A stretch of 64,000 nt of DNA from Microbacterium sp. 1.5R (lineage in GTDB: Bacteria; Actinomycetota; Actinomycetes; Actinomycetales; Microbacteriaceae), in assembly GCF_007667425.1 (NCBI RefSeq), contig NZ_VDRC01000001.1, forward strand, positions 1,828,595 to 1,892,594. The letters are read 5' to 3'. A model generated the notes under the pieces. It was not told the DNA's origin. It worked only from the letters and a program-made list of their open reading frames with translations, and searched no databases. Below are positions 17,195-26,165 of this stretch, one piece after another (position 1 is the stretch's first letter; each line of letters begins with the position of its first letter). The position numbers and the translations under genes were made by a program.

Positions 17195-17548
17195 CTATCG
17201 CCCGAGCTTCTCGGCGCAGGCGACGCAGTGCGTGGCGAAGGGTCGCACCTCGAGTCGTCCGGCGGGTATGGGCCGGCCGCAGTTCGCGCAGACACCGTAC
17301 GCCCCGGCATCCAGACGCGCGATCGCATCGTCGACCTGACGGAGCTCGGATGCCGCGGCCTCGGCGAGCCCGGTCAGCCTCGACCACTCCGACGACAGCG
17401 TCACGCCTTCGGGGTCGTGCTCGTCATCGTCGTTCGAGCCTTCTCGGTCGTGCGTGAGTTCGTCGAGCGTCACTCGCGTCGACTCCATGCGGGCGACCGC
17501 GTCGGCGCGCAGTCGGTCGAGCACCTCACGGGCATCGGTCATCCGCAC
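17195..17548 (-). CDS. TraR/DksA family C4 zinc-finger protein
   Basis: This 117-residue protein has an N-terminal alpha-helical half with an acidic patch (DREGSNDDDEHDPEG, about 35-49). The C-terminal zinc ribbon has CANC and, 17 residues on, CVAC, fitting DksA/TraR-type zinc fingers. Proteins of this class bind the RNA polymerase secondary channel or have other regulatory roles; actinobacterial members are often short like this. Start choice is between Met1 and Met3, both close together. It is a single gene with repeats on its 3' side. Confidence 0.85.
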   Translation of the reverse strand: MRMTDAREVLDRLRADAVARMESTRVTLDELTHDREGSNDDDEHDPEGVTLSSEWSRLTGLAEAAASELRQVDDAIARLDAGAYGVCANCGRPIPAGRLEVRPFATHCVACAEKLGR

Positions 17549-17564
17549 ACCCTACGCCGCCCCA

Positions 17565-17599
17565 CCGACACCCGACACCCGACACCCGACACCCGACAC
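17565..17599. repeat. Five tandem copies of the heptamer CCGACAC
   Basis: Five exact CCGACAC units occur back to back in the gap of about 250 bp between the TraR-like gene and the MMPL gene, both on the minus strand. This is simple slippage-prone DNA. No gene or terminator is evident in the rest of the gap. Confidence 0.85.
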
Positions 17600-17801
17600 C
17601 GCACCCGGCCGCATAGGTCCATCCGGCTGATGATTCCCCGGATGGCCGCCCGCATCGCGGCATCCGTCCCGCCATCCGGGATTCGTCCAGCCCGCCGGCG
17701 GCGACGAGCGAGCCCGCCGGCATGCCCGACCCCACCCGTACGCCGGGATCAGCCGGGCCTGCGGGTTCTCGACCCGCCAGGTCCCGATGCGGGCCCGCAG
17801 G

Positions 17802-20381
17802 TCAGCCCCGCTCGCCCCGTTCACGCCGAGCCCGCCGCGTCCCGGGCGCGGGCGAAGCCGCACCCTCCGGCTCCGCAACGCCCTCCGAGTCGACGTGCAC
17901 CGAGGGGTGGTCGCGCTCGAGCCCGGCGCCCTCCATGTCGACGTTGGGCAGGATGCGGTCGAGCCATCGCGGCAGCCACCACGCCGAGCGTCCGAGCAGG
18001 TGCATGAGCGCCGGCATGAGCAGCATCCGCACGACGAACGCGTCGAGCAGCACGCCGAACGCGAGCCCGAACCCGATCGAGCGGATGATGGTCGACTCCG
18101 AGAAGATGAATCCGCCGAACACCGACACCATGATGAGCGCGGCGGCGATGACCACCGATCGTCCGGCGCGGAAGCCCTGCGCCACGGCATCCCGGGCCGA
18201 TGCCCCGTGCACGTATGCCTCGCGCATGCCGGAGGCGAGGAACAGCTGATAGTCCATGGCGAGCCCGAACAGGATGCCGACGAGGATGACCGGCAGGAAG
18301 CTGAGGATCGGACCCGTGTTGTGCAGCCCGATGAGCTCGGCACCCCAGCCGAACTGGAACACCGCGACGATCAGGCCGTAGGTCGCGAAGAGCGACAGCA
18401 CGAACCCGCCGGTCGCGATGAGCGGCACGAGCAGCGACCGGAACACGACGATCATGATGAGCAGCGAGAGCCCGACGACCACCACGAGGTAGATCGGCAG
18501 CACGCCGGCCAGCGCCTCGGAGATGTCGATGTTGATCGCGGCCTGACCGGCGACGCCGAGCGTGATCCCGTCGTTCGACGGCAGCGAACGGATGTCCTGC
18601 ACGAGCTTCTCGGTCGACGTGCTGTTCGGGCCCTCCGCCGGCAGCACCTGGAACGCGAGCAGGGTGTTGTCGTCGGATGCCGCGATCGGCGCGACGGCCG
18701 TCACGTCGTCCTGGTCGGCGAGCTTCTGCGCGATCTCGACCTGCGTGGCGAGCAGGTCGTCGTCGCTGACCGCGTCGTCGAGCGTCGCTGTCACGAGCAG
18801 CGGGCCGTTGGCACCCTCGCCGAACTGGTCGTCGACGGTCTGGAAGGCCCGGTAACTGGTGGAGTCGGCGGGTTCGCTCGACCCGTCGGGCAGACCGAGG
18901 CGCATCGACATCGCCGGGATGGCGACCACGAGCAAGGCGATGACGCTGACGAGCACCGTGACGATCGCGCGGAGCGTCGACATGCGCGTGACCGGCTTGC
19001 CCGCCGCATGCGGCTGGCCGATCGTCGCGCGCGCCTTGCGACCGAGCAGACGCATGCCCGCGAGACCAAGCAGCGCGGGGGTCAGCGTGATGGCGACGAG
19101 CACGGCGACCGCGACGCACACGGCGCCGACGGTTCCCATGAGCCCGAGGAACGGTACACCGGTGACGTTGAGGGCGAGGAGCGCGACGATGACGGTCGAG
19201 CCGGCGAAGACGACGGCGGTGCCCGAGGTGCCGGTGGCGAGGCCGATCGACTCCCGCACGGGCGACCCTGCGAGCAGCTGCTTGCGGTGCCGGTTGACGA
19301 TGAACAGCGAGTAGTCGATGCCGACGGCGAGCCCCAGCATGACCCCGAGCACCGGAGTGACCGACGCCATGTCCACGACACCGGAGAACGAGAGGGATGC
19401 CGTGACGCCGACGCCGACGCCGATGATCGCCGTGATGATGGGGAAGGATGCCGCGAGCAGCGACCCGAGCATGACGATGAGGACGATGGCGGCGATGGCG
19501 AGGCCGACCGCTTCGCCGATGCCGAAGATCTCAGGCACGCCCTGGGCGATGTCGGTGCCGAAGTCGACCTCGACACCGGCGACCGGCGACGACTCGAAGT
19601 GCTCGATGGTGCCCTGCTTGACCTCTTCGGAGAGTTCCAGACGCGGGTCCTCGAATGAGACGTTGACGATGGCGGTCGAGCCGTCGTCCGACACCACGCC
19701 GATGCCGTTCGCGAGATCGAGGAGCGTCGATCCGAGAGCGACCTGCTCCTCATTGGCCTCGAGTTCGGTGCGCGACTCGTCGAGCGTCTTCTGCTGCGCC
19801 TCGACCTCGGCGAGCTGCGCGTTCAGGCCGGCGAGCTGTGCGTCGAGGGCTGCGAGCTGTGCGGCGGGTGCCCCGCCGGCCTCGGCCTGGGCGCGCGCGG
19901 CCGTGAGCTGCTGCAGGCCGGCGTCCAGCTGGGTACGGCCGGCGTCGAGCTGCGTCTGCCCGGCGTCGAGCTGGGTGCGGCCGTCAGCGATCTGCTTCTC
20001 GCCGTCGGCGAGCTGCGCGGCCTGGTCGGCCTGCTCCTGCTGTGTGGCGAAGGGGTCGATGACGGACGCGACCCCGTCGAGGTCCTCCGCGCTCGCTGCG
20101 AGAGCGGAGATCGCGGACTTCTGCTCGTCGGTGAACGCGGAACCGTCGGTGGTGCGGTACACGACCGTGCCGGTGCCGCCCGCGGTGTCGGGAAGCTTGT
20201 CGGCCAGCTGATCGGTCACCGCGCCGGAGGCGGTGCCGGGGATGTCGAAGCTGTTGCTCAGCGTGCCGCCGAGACCGAGGAACGCGCCGACGCCGATGCC
20301 GAGGATCACGAGCCAGGAGATCACCACCGCCCAGGCGCGACGTGCGGCGAACGAACCCAGACGGAACAGCAGTGAAGCCAA
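17802..20381 (-). CDS. MMPL/RND-superfamily membrane transporter
   Basis: This protein of about 859 residues has 12 predicted membrane helices in two repeats, each with a large extracytoplasmic loop. Family motifs include GTGTVVYRTTDGS in loop 1, GIDYSLFIVNRHRK, and in the second half FGLAMDYQLFLASGMREAYVHG. Loop 1 carries a long amphipathic stretch with a repeating QLDAG-x-T unit (about 140-215), probably a coiled coil. I chose the TTG at 20381 because AAGGAGA precedes it; an ATG 27 nt upstream lies in the operator. It exports lipids or drugs by analogy. It is divergent from a TetR gene. Confidence 0.9.
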   Translation of the reverse strand: MASLLFRLGSFAARRAWAVVISWLVILGIGVGAFLGLGGTLSNSFDIPGTASGAVTDQLADKLPDTAGGTGTVVYRTTDGSAFTDEQKSAISALAASAEDLDGVASVIDPFATQQEQADQAAQLADGEKQIADGRTQLDAGQTQLDAGRTQLDAGLQQLTAARAQAEAGGAPAAQLAALDAQLAGLNAQLAEVEAQQKTLDESRTELEANEEQVALGSTLLDLANGIGVVSDDGSTAIVNVSFEDPRLELSEEVKQGTIEHFESSPVAGVEVDFGTDIAQGVPEIFGIGEAVGLAIAAIVLIVMLGSLLAASFPIITAIIGVGVGVTASLSFSGVVDMASVTPVLGVMLGLAVGIDYSLFIVNRHRKQLLAGSPVRESIGLATGTSGTAVVFAGSTVIVALLALNVTGVPFLGLMGTVGAVCVAVAVLVAITLTPALLGLAGMRLLGRKARATIGQPHAAGKPVTRMSTLRAIVTVLVSVIALLVVAIPAMSMRLGLPDGSSEPADSTSYRAFQTVDDQFGEGANGPLLVTATLDDAVSDDDLLATQVEIAQKLADQDDVTAVAPIAASDDNTLLAFQVLPAEGPNSTSTEKLVQDIRSLPSNDGITLGVAGQAAINIDISEALAGVLPIYLVVVVGLSLLIMIVVFRSLLVPLIATGGFVLSLFATYGLIVAVFQFGWGAELIGLHNTGPILSFLPVILVGILFGLAMDYQLFLASGMREAYVHGASARDAVAQGFRAGRSVVIAAALIMVSVFGGFIFSESTIIRSIGFGLAFGVLLDAFVVRMLLMPALMHLLGRSAWWLPRWLDRILPNVDMEGAGLERDHPSVHVDSEGVAEPEGAASPAPGTRRARRERGERG

Positions 20382-20406
20382 CGCGATCTCCTTAGTCTCG
20401 TAGATC

Positions 20407-20419
20407 ATACGGTGCGTAT
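20407..20419. promoter_or_regulatory. Operator ATACG-GTG-CGTAT between MMPL and TetR genes
   Basis: A perfect 5-3-5 palindrome lies 26 bp before the MMPL start and 31 bp before the TetR start, inside their divergent promoters. It is the likely binding site of the TetR protein at 20450, giving repression of the exporter and self-control. Confidence 0.65.
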
Positions 20420-20449
20420 CGTCTAGCGTTCTGTGGTTATCCTGAACAC

Positions 20450-21022
20450 GTGGTGAACGAGCATCGGAGCGGGCCCGTGCGCAGCACGGCTGCCCGCGAG
20501 GCGATCCTCGACGCGACGGCCCGCCTGTTCCACAACAAGGGCTATGACCGGTTGACGATCGAGGGGATCGCCAAGGAGGCCGGTGTCGGCAAGCAGACGA
20601 TCTATCGATGGTGGCCGTCCCGCGGCGCGCTCATCGGCGAGTGTCTCGCCGAGGGGCGGCTGATCCCCGTCGACTTCGTGGTGCCGGACTCCGGCGACCT
20701 GGCGGCCGACGTCGAGACCTGGCTGCGCAGCGTGCTGTCGATCCTCGATGCACCGGAGGGCGGCGCGCTGCTGCGGTCGCTCGTCGCGGCAGCGACGGAG
20801 GATGCCGGTGTCGGCGCACATCTGGGGGAGAGTCTCGGGGTCGAGAAGTACCTCGCGGAGCGACTGCGCGGAGGAATCCGCGACGGACAGCTCAGCGCCG
20901 ACGCACCGGTCGAGCAGATCGGCAGGGCGATCCTCGGCGCCATCGTCGTGGAGGCGCTCGCTCGGGAGCAGCACGACACCGCCTCGGTGGTGCAATTGAC
21001 TCGGTTCCTCTTCTCGCGCTGA
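20450..21022 (+). CDS. TetR/AcrR family transcriptional regulator (likely repressor of the MMPL exporter)
   Basis: The 190-residue protein begins at GTG 20450. The helix-turn-helix (about 14-60) reads AAREAILDATARLFHNKGYDRLTIEGIAKEAGVGKQTIYRWW, typical of TetR proteins with a YRWWPSRGAL segment. The C-terminal ligand domain (about 75-185) is helical and ends TRFLFSR. The divergent MMPL gene and the palindrome in between define a classic local repressor and exporter pair. The inducer is unknown. Confidence 0.9.
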   Translation: MVNEHRSGPVRSTAAREAILDATARLFHNKGYDRLTIEGIAKEAGVGKQTIYRWWPSRGALIGECLAEGRLIPVDFVVPDSGDLAADVETWLRSVLSILDAPEGGALLRSLVAAATEDAGVGAHLGESLGVEKYLAERLRGGIRDGQLSADAPVEQIGRAILGAIVVEALAREQHDTASVVQLTRFLFSR

Positions 21023-21172
21023 ATTGCATTCCGGAATATCAAATCAACGAAGACGGTTATCCGCCGCAAATGGATGCCGCCGCCTCGGCGCTTGCAGGGC
21101 GTGCGTGACCCGCCGGCGCGAAGTGGTCCCTCCGTTTTCTCACCCCTGGTGCGATATTCCAGAATGCAAATT
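21022..21172. repeat. About 150-bp segment bounded by near-perfect inverted repeats
   Basis: AATTGCATTCCGGAATATC (21022-21040) starts at the last base of the TetR stop codon. Its reverse complement recurs as GATATTCCAGAATGCAAATT (21153-21172) with one change and one inserted base. The 112 bp in between has no convincing ORF. The arms are A/T-rich relative to the genome. This could be a MITE-like remnant, a long-range hairpin, or a pair of binding sites. Confidence 0.5.
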
Positions 21173-21316
21173 CCGTCATCGTGCGAAATGATTCACCGCA
21201 GCCTGCGTTCGCGCCGGTCGTCCCGCGACCTCCGGTCCAGGTCATCGGTGTCCGGCAGGCGGGGATGACGCATTCCCTCCGGATGGCGCGAAACCGCACG
21301 GATACGCGAGAGAGAT

Positions 21317-21414
21317 GGGAGGGGAGCGACGTCGCGAGACATCGCTCCCCTCCCTGCACCCCTGCAGAAGTCACTGACCACGATTCCCCCCGGAATCGTG
21401 CCCCGAGGTGTCAG
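21317..21414. ncRNA. Candidate structured small RNA (strand unresolved)
   Basis: Three hairpins follow each other. A 13-bp stem GGGAGGGGAGCGA/TCGCTCCCCTCCC lies at 21317-21354. A small CTGCA-CCCC-TGCAG hairpin is at 21354-21367. CACGATT-CCCCCCGG-AATCGTG at 21379-21400 is closed outside by CTGAC (21374-21378) and GTCAG (21410-21414). On the plus strand two loops are C-only or C-rich, one with six consecutive C, recalling the actinobacterial 6C RNAs. On the minus strand the first stem would come last, like a terminator. No promoter is decisive. It lies alone in a 563-bp gap between TetR and mscL. Confidence 0.35.
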
Positions 21415-21585
21415 CACTGGGACATTAGCACACTGCTGTTCACATGATCGGGGTCGCAAAGTTAATGTGTAATGCGGTTGAAAACCTGTGACCCATTCGT
21501 GCATCATCGGGAATGGCATCGCGGGATCGCACCCGCATCGGAATATGCGGAATCGGCCCGACCGAGGTTCGCACGGGGGACACAC

Positions 21586-21996
21586 ATGATCAAAGGTTTC
21601 AGAGACTTCATCGCGCACGGAAACGTCATCGACCTCGCGGTCGCGGTCGTCATCGGCACCGCCTTCACGGCGATCGTCAACGCCGTGGTGGCGAGCATCA
21701 TCACCCCGCTCGTCGGCCTGTTCTTCGAAGCGGATGCCACCGGACGCTTCGGACCGACCCTCACGAACATCTACGGACACGAGGTCACCTTCCCGCTCGG
21801 CGACCTGCTGTCGGCGGTGATCGCGTTCCTCGCGGTCGCCCTCGTCGTCTACTTCGTCTTCGTGCTGCCGATGAACCACTGGAAAGCGCGCCAGGCCGCG
21901 CGCCGGCCCGCCGTCGTCGAGGTCGTCGCGCCGACCGAGACGGAGCTCCTCGTCGAGATCCGTGACCTCTTGCGAGCGAGCGCCGCGGCGCGCTGA
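21586..21996 (+). CDS. mscL: Large-conductance mechanosensitive channel MscL
   Basis: This 136-residue protein has the family's usual length. The N-terminal amphipathic helix MIKGFRDFIAHGNVIDLAVAVVIGTAFTAIVNAVV leads into TM1. The extracellular loop follows, then TM2 (LLSAVIAFLAVALVVYFVFVLP), then the charged C-terminal bundle ending TETELLVEIRDLLR. MscL is a homopentameric pore that opens under membrane tension to release solutes during osmotic downshock. It is a single-gene unit, with a strong terminator at 22170. Confidence 0.97.
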   Translation: MIKGFRDFIAHGNVIDLAVAVVIGTAFTAIVNAVVASIITPLVGLFFEADATGRFGPTLTNIYGHEVTFPLGDLLSAVIAFLAVALVVYFVFVLPMNHWKARQAARRPAVVEVVAPTETELLVEIRDLLRASAAAR

Positions 21997-22169
21997 CCAT
22001 CGAGACTCAGGACGACCCAGGAGCGATCCAGGCGTCCTGCCGATCGCCGAGACCGATCCCTCATCGGGTCTCGGCCGTCGACCCCGCTCCCCGTCGGGCC
22101 GGTCGACAGCGGGCTCGGTTTCGGGACCGAGTCCGCACCGGTGAAGAGACCTCCCCTCGACACCGGAGA

Positions 22170-22207
22170 GGGGTGACCGCTCGGCGGTCACCCCTCACTT
22201 CTTCTTC
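22170..22207 (+). terminator. Rho-independent terminator downstream of mscL
   Basis: A perfect 10-bp stem, GGGGTGACCG (22170-22179) and CGGTCACCCC (22185-22194), with loop CTCGG is followed by TCACTTCTTCTT. It lies 173 bp past the mscL stop and reads in the plus direction. The gap before it has further small hairpins (for example GAGACC/GGTCTC near 22048-22071). Confidence 0.75.
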
Positions 22208-22241
22208 GGGTCCGGACTCGACGGGAGCCGGCCGACTTCTC

Positions 22242-22388
22242 TCAGCCCAGGATCAGCGTGATCACGGTCGCGCCGCCACCGCCGAGCAGCAACGCCACGA
22301 TCACGACCCACGCGACCACGCGGATGCGACGGTTGCGTCGCTCCCCGAGGTCGCCGTAGTCGTCGTCGGAGCGGCTCAGTTCGCTCAT
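22242..22388 (-). CDS. Small single-pass membrane protein translationally coupled to purL
   Basis: This 48-residue protein, shorter than most gene callers accept, has an acidic/basic head ([22 protein letters not shown]) followed by one hydrophobic helix ([24 protein letters not shown]). Its ATG overlaps the purL stop (ATGA), so it is translated from the purL message. I do not recognise a family. The basic residues before the helix predict a cytoplasmic N-terminus. Its link to purine synthesis is only positional. Confidence 0.65.
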   Translation of the reverse strand: MSELSRSDDDYGDLGERRNRRIRVVAWVVIVALLLGGGGATVITLILG

Positions 22389-24718
22389 GCGCTGACCGGC
22401 TCCGCGACGGTCGGACCGAAGGCGGCGGGCAGCGTGGCCTGCGAGCGCTCGCGGATCTCGGCGATCGACACCGTGAAGACGTCCTGCACCTCGAGCTGCG
22501 CGTCGTGGCTGTCGGTCACGCCGATGCGGGCGACGGGGTAGTTGCGACCCTCGCACAGTCCGCGGAACTTCACGTCGTCCTCGCGGGGCACGGTCACGAT
22601 CACGCGACCGGTCGACTCCGAGAACAGCGCCGTTGCGGCATCCACCCCATCGCGCTCGATGATCTCGTTCAGCCAGACGCGCGCGCCGACCCCGAAGCGT
22701 GAGACTCCTTCGGCGAGGGCCTGGGTGAGGCCGCCCTCCGACACGTCGTGCGCCGACGAGATCAGCCACTCGTCGCGGGCGGCCGCCAGCAACCCGGCGA
22801 GGCGCTTCTCGCCCGCGAGGTCGACCTTCGGGGGCAGTCCGCCGAGGTGCTGGTGCACGGTCTCGGCCCACGCCGACCCCGAGAGCTCGGTCGAGGTCGT
22901 GCCGAGCAGGTAGATGTTCTGACCCTCGTCCTGCCACCCCGACGGGATGCGGCGCGAGACGTCGTCGATGATGCCGAGCACGCCGACGAGCGGGGTCGGG
23001 TGGATCGGCACGTCGCCGGTCTGGTTGTAGAACGACACGTTGCCGCCGGTGACCGGGGTGCCGAGCTCGTAGCAACCGTCTGCGAGGCCGTCGACAGTCT
23101 GGCCGAACTGCCACATGACCTCGGGGTTCTCGGGGGATCCGAAGTTCAGGCAGTCGGTGATCGCGGTCGGCACGGCGCCCGTGACGGCGACGTTGCGGTA
23201 CGCCTCGGCGAGCGCGAGTTGCGCACCGGCGTACGGGTCGAGCTGGCAGTAGCGGCCGTTGGCGTCGGTCGAGATCGCGAAGCCGAGGCCCGACTCCTCG
23301 TCGACGCGGATCATGCCGGCGTCGTCGGGGAACGAGAGGGCCGTGTTGCCGAGCACGTAGTAGTCGTACTGGTTGGTGATCCAGCGGGTGTCGGCGAGGT
23401 TGGGGCTCGCGACGAGCGAGAGGAACTGCTCGCGCAGCTCGGCCGGGTCGTTCGAGCGAGGCAGGTTCTCGGCGGCATCCGCCTGGAGTGCGTCGATCCA
23501 CGTCGGGTACGCGACGGGGCGGTCGTAGACCGGGCCGTCGACCGCGACGGTCGAGGGGTCGACGTCGACGATGCGCTCGCCCTGCCAGTCGATGATGAGG
23601 CGGCCGTCGCCGGTCACCTCGCCGAGCACGGAGGTCTCGACCTCCCACTTGCCGACGACCTCGAGGAAGGCGTCGAGCTTCTCGGGCGCGACGATCGCCA
23701 TCATGCGCTCCTGCGACTCCGACATGAGGATCTCCTCGGCCGTGAGCGAAGGATCGCGCAGCAGGACATTGTCGAGCGACACCTTCATGCCGCTGTCGCC
23801 GTTGGCCGCGAGCTCGGAGGTCGCGCAGGAGATGCCGGCGGCGCCGAGATCCTGAATGGCCTCGACGAGCTCACCGCGGTACAGCTCGAGGCAGCACTCG
23901 ATGAGCACCTTCTCGGCGAACGGGTCGCCCACCTGCACGGCGGGGCGCTTCGTCGGACCGGTCTCGTCGAACGAGTCGGAGGCCAGGATGCTGGCACCGC
24001 CGATGCCGTCCCCACCCGTGCGGGCGCCGAAGAGCACGACCTTGTTGCCGACACCCGTGGCGTTCGCGAGCTTGAGGTCTTCGTGACGGAGCACGCCGAC
24101 CGCGAGCGCGTTCACGAGCGGGTTGGCCTGGTAGACGGAGTCGAAGACCGTCTCGCCGCCGATGTTCGGGAGGCCCAGGCAGTTGCCGTAGAAGCTGATG
24201 CCGCTGGTCACGCCGTGCACCACGCGGGCGGTGTCGGGGTGGTCGATCGCGCCGAAGCGCAACGCGTCCATGACCGCGACGGGGCGGGCGCCCATCGAGA
24301 TGATGTCGCGGACGATGCCGCCGACGCCGGTCGCCGCACCCTGGAAAGGCTCGATGAAGGACGGGTGGTTGTGCGACTCTGCCTTGAACGTGACGGCCCA
24401 GCCCTCGCCGACGTCGATGACGCCCGCGTTCTGGCCCATGCCCACCATGAGGCGTTCCTTCATCTCGTCCGAGACCTTCTGGCCGAAGCGGCGCAGGTAG
24501 TTCTTCGACGACTTGTAGGAGCAGTGCTCCGACCACATCACGGAGTACATCGCCAGCTCACCCGAGGTGGGGCGGCGGCCGAGGATCTCCTTGATGCGGG
24601 CGTACTCGTCGTCCTTGAGGCCCAGGGCGCCGTAGGGCTGCTCCTTCTCGGGCGTCGCGATCGCGTTCTCGACGGAGTCGGGGACGTGCTGGGGGGAAGG
24701 TGCAGAAGCGGTGGTCAC
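22385..24718 (-). CDS. purL: Phosphoribosylformylglycinamidine synthase subunit PurL
   Basis: This 777-residue protein has the length of the PurLQS-type large subunit. It catalyses ATP-dependent amidation of FGAR to FGAM in purine synthesis, with ammonia from PurQ. It contains [15 protein letters not shown], the substrate and ATP region [32 protein letters not shown]-like nucleotide motifs ([13 protein letters not shown]) and two AIRS-type halves. GTG 24718 is favoured because GGAG is 5 nt before it; a GTG 6 nt upstream (24724) overlaps that GGAG. purQ and purS are not next to it here. Confidence 0.97.
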   Translation of the reverse strand: MTTASAPSPQHVPDSVENAIATPEKEQPYGALGLKDDEYARIKEILGRRPTSGELAMYSVMWSEHCSYKSSKNYLRRFGQKVSDEMKERLMVGMGQNAGVIDVGEGWAVTFKAESHNHPSFIEPFQGAATGVGGIVRDIISMGARPVAVMDALRFGAIDHPDTARVVHGVTSGISFYGNCLGLPNIGGETVFDSVYQANPLVNALAVGVLRHEDLKLANATGVGNKVVLFGARTGGDGIGGASILASDSFDETGPTKRPAVQVGDPFAEKVLIECCLELYRGELVEAIQDLGAAGISCATSELAANGDSGMKVSLDNVLLRDPSLTAEEILMSESQERMMAIVAPEKLDAFLEVVGKWEVETSVLGEVTGDGRLIIDWQGERIVDVDPSTVAVDGPVYDRPVAYPTWIDALQADAAENLPRSNDPAELREQFLSLVASPNLADTRWITNQYDYYVLGNTALSFPDDAGMIRVDEESGLGFAISTDANGRYCQLDPYAGAQLALAEAYRNVAVTGAVPTAITDCLNFGSPENPEVMWQFGQTVDGLADGCYELGTPVTGGNVSFYNQTGDVPIHPTPLVGVLGIIDDVSRRIPSGWQDEGQNIYLLGTTSTELSGSAWAETVHQHLGGLPPKVDLAGEKRLAGLLAAARDEWLISSAHDVSEGGLTQALAEGVSRFGVGARVWLNEIIERDGVDAATALFSESTGRVIVTVPREDDVKFRGLCEGRNYPVARIGVTDSHDAQLEVQDVFTVSIAEIRERSQATLPAAFGPTVAEPVSA

Positions 24719-24814
24719 GCGCACTCCAAAGGAAGGGGCCGGCGGGGCGTCTCCAGTCTACCGGGGAGGTCGGGGCCGGATTCCGCGGCGAGACCGCGCC
24801 CGGGACACCGCGTG

Positions 24815-25768
24815 TCAGGCCGAGGAGTCGCCCGCGGCGGCGAGTCGCCCCGCCAGCACCCCGGCCGCCGTCCGCAGCTCCTCCGGCCCGACGATCTCGA
24901 ACGGCGCATCGAACCGCGCGACCGCGGCCAGCACGCCCACCCACGACCAGGAGCCGAGCGACATCCGGCAGGATTCGGCGTCGATCTCCTCGAGCGTGCC
25001 GTCGCCGAGGAACGGGGCGATCTGCCGCGCGGGCAGGTGCATCACCACCTCGCCGATACAGGGCCACCGGTCCTCCGATACCGACCCCTTCGACCGGGCG
25101 GCCAGATAGGTCGCGGCATCCGCGGCGGGCAGAGCGCGCGGCGTGAACGACGGACCGGTCGGGATGCGCGGACGCAGCCGATCGAGCCGGAAGGTGCGCC
25201 AGTCGTCGGCATCCACGTCCCAGGCGATCAGGTACCACCGCCCCTCCCGCGCGACGATGGCGTGCGGTTCGCTCCGCCGGGCCGGCCGGTCGGCAGGTGC
25301 GCCGTAGTCGAAGCGCAGCATCCGCCGCTCTCGGACGGCGGCGCTCACCGCCTCGAGGACCGCCGGGTCGACTCGCGTCTCGTTCTCGACGCGCGTGAAG
25401 CGGATGCCGTCGACGCGATGCCGCAGTCGCGAGGGCATGACCTGCCGAACCGTGGCGAGCGCCCGGGTCGCGGCCTCTTCGACGTCGACACCGCTCGACG
25501 GCACGCTCTGCAGGGCGACGGCGATCGCGACGGCCTGGTCGTCGTCGAACAGCAGCGGCGGCAACTCCGACCCCGCCGCGAGCCGGTAGCCGCCGTCCGG
25601 ACCCTTGGTCGCGCCGATCCGGTAGCCGAGCTCGCGCAGGCGCTCGACATCGCGCCGCACGGTGCGCGGAGTGACGTCGAGCCGCTCGGCGAGCACCCGT
25701 CCCGGCCAGTCGCGGGGATTCTGCAGCAGCGACAGCAGGGCGAGCATACGCGCGGAGCTTCCGGTCAT
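24815..25768 (-). CDS. HTH-WYL transcriptional regulator (YafY type)
   Basis: The protein has 317 residues. The N-terminal winged helix (about 1-60) has RVLAERLDVTPRTVRRDVERLRELGY, and the WYL domain is at about 145-215 (EGRWYLIAWDVDADDWRTFRLDRL). A C-terminal WCX-like extension follows. WYL regulators sense nucleotides or other small ligands; many act as activators or repressors of stress and DNA-metabolism genes. The gene is divergent from a 92-residue protein with a TCTCGCGAGA palindrome between them. Confidence 0.88.
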   Translation of the reverse strand: MTGSSARMLALLSLLQNPRDWPGRVLAERLDVTPRTVRRDVERLRELGYRIGATKGPDGGYRLAAGSELPPLLFDDDQAVAIAVALQSVPSSGVDVEEAATRALATVRQVMPSRLRHRVDGIRFTRVENETRVDPAVLEAVSAAVRERRMLRFDYGAPADRPARRSEPHAIVAREGRWYLIAWDVDADDWRTFRLDRLRPRIPTGPSFTPRALPAADAATYLAARSKGSVSEDRWPCIGEVVMHLPARQIAPFLGDGTLEEIDAESCRMSLGSWSWVGVLAAVARFDAPFEIVGPEELRTAAGVLAGRLAAAGDSSA

Positions 25769-25778
25769 ACCGGGATTG

Positions 25779-25788
25779 TCTCGCGAGA
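25779..25788. promoter_or_regulatory. TCTCGCGAGA palindrome between divergent genes
   Basis: A perfect 10-bp palindrome lies 11 bp before the WYL regulator start and 22 bp before the 25811 start. A TATCCT -10-like hexamer (25797-25802) follows on the plus strand. It is a possible WYL autoregulatory site. Confidence 0.35.
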
Positions 25789-25810
25789 AGAGGACGTATC
25801 CTGACCGCTG

Positions 25811-26089
25811 ATGGATCGACACGATGATGACGGGCTCGCCGACCTGACCGGGCTGGTCGACCGTGTTCCCGACGGCTGGACGCGCGCGACCTACGAGGGG
25901 CGGACGTACGGCCTGTCGCGCACGAACCGCGTCGACGGGCGCGTCGTCACGATCACCGCCGCAGAGCTGGGCGGGACCGACCTCGTGAGCGCCAACGTGT
26001 ACCGCACCCGGGCGGGCGACGAGCTGCGATCGTGCGAGATGCCCGATGCGAAGGTGCTCTCCTTTCTCCGCGGATGGACGTCGGAGTAG
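25811..26089 (+). CDS. Conserved hypothetical small protein
   Basis: This protein has 92 residues: acidic start, then VPDGWTRATYEGRTYGLSRTNRVDGRVVTITAAELGGTDLVSANVYRT, ending CEMPDAKVLSFLRGW. The alternating pattern suggests a small beta-rich fold with a C-terminal helix. I recall similar short proteins in other actinobacteria but no assigned function. It has no signal peptide or cofactor motif. It is next to, and divergent from, the WYL regulator. Confidence 0.65.
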   Translation: MDRHDDDGLADLTGLVDRVPDGWTRATYEGRTYGLSRTNRVDGRVVTITAAELGGTDLVSANVYRTRAGDELRSCEMPDAKVLSFLRGWTSE

Positions 26090-26165
26090 AGGACCGGATC
26101 TGACCTCTTCGCCTGGGATCGTCGATGTCAGCGGCAGCACCGCCGCATGACATCAGGAGAATGAC

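Noticed and set aside
17565-17599. Possible iteron origin
   Set aside because: Five exact heptamers look like slippage DNA; no replication gene, DnaA box or A/T-rich region is nearby.
22748-25804. 1018-aa open frame on the plus strand
   Set aside because: It lies opposite purL and the WYL regulator gene, with shadow-type composition and no ribosome site.
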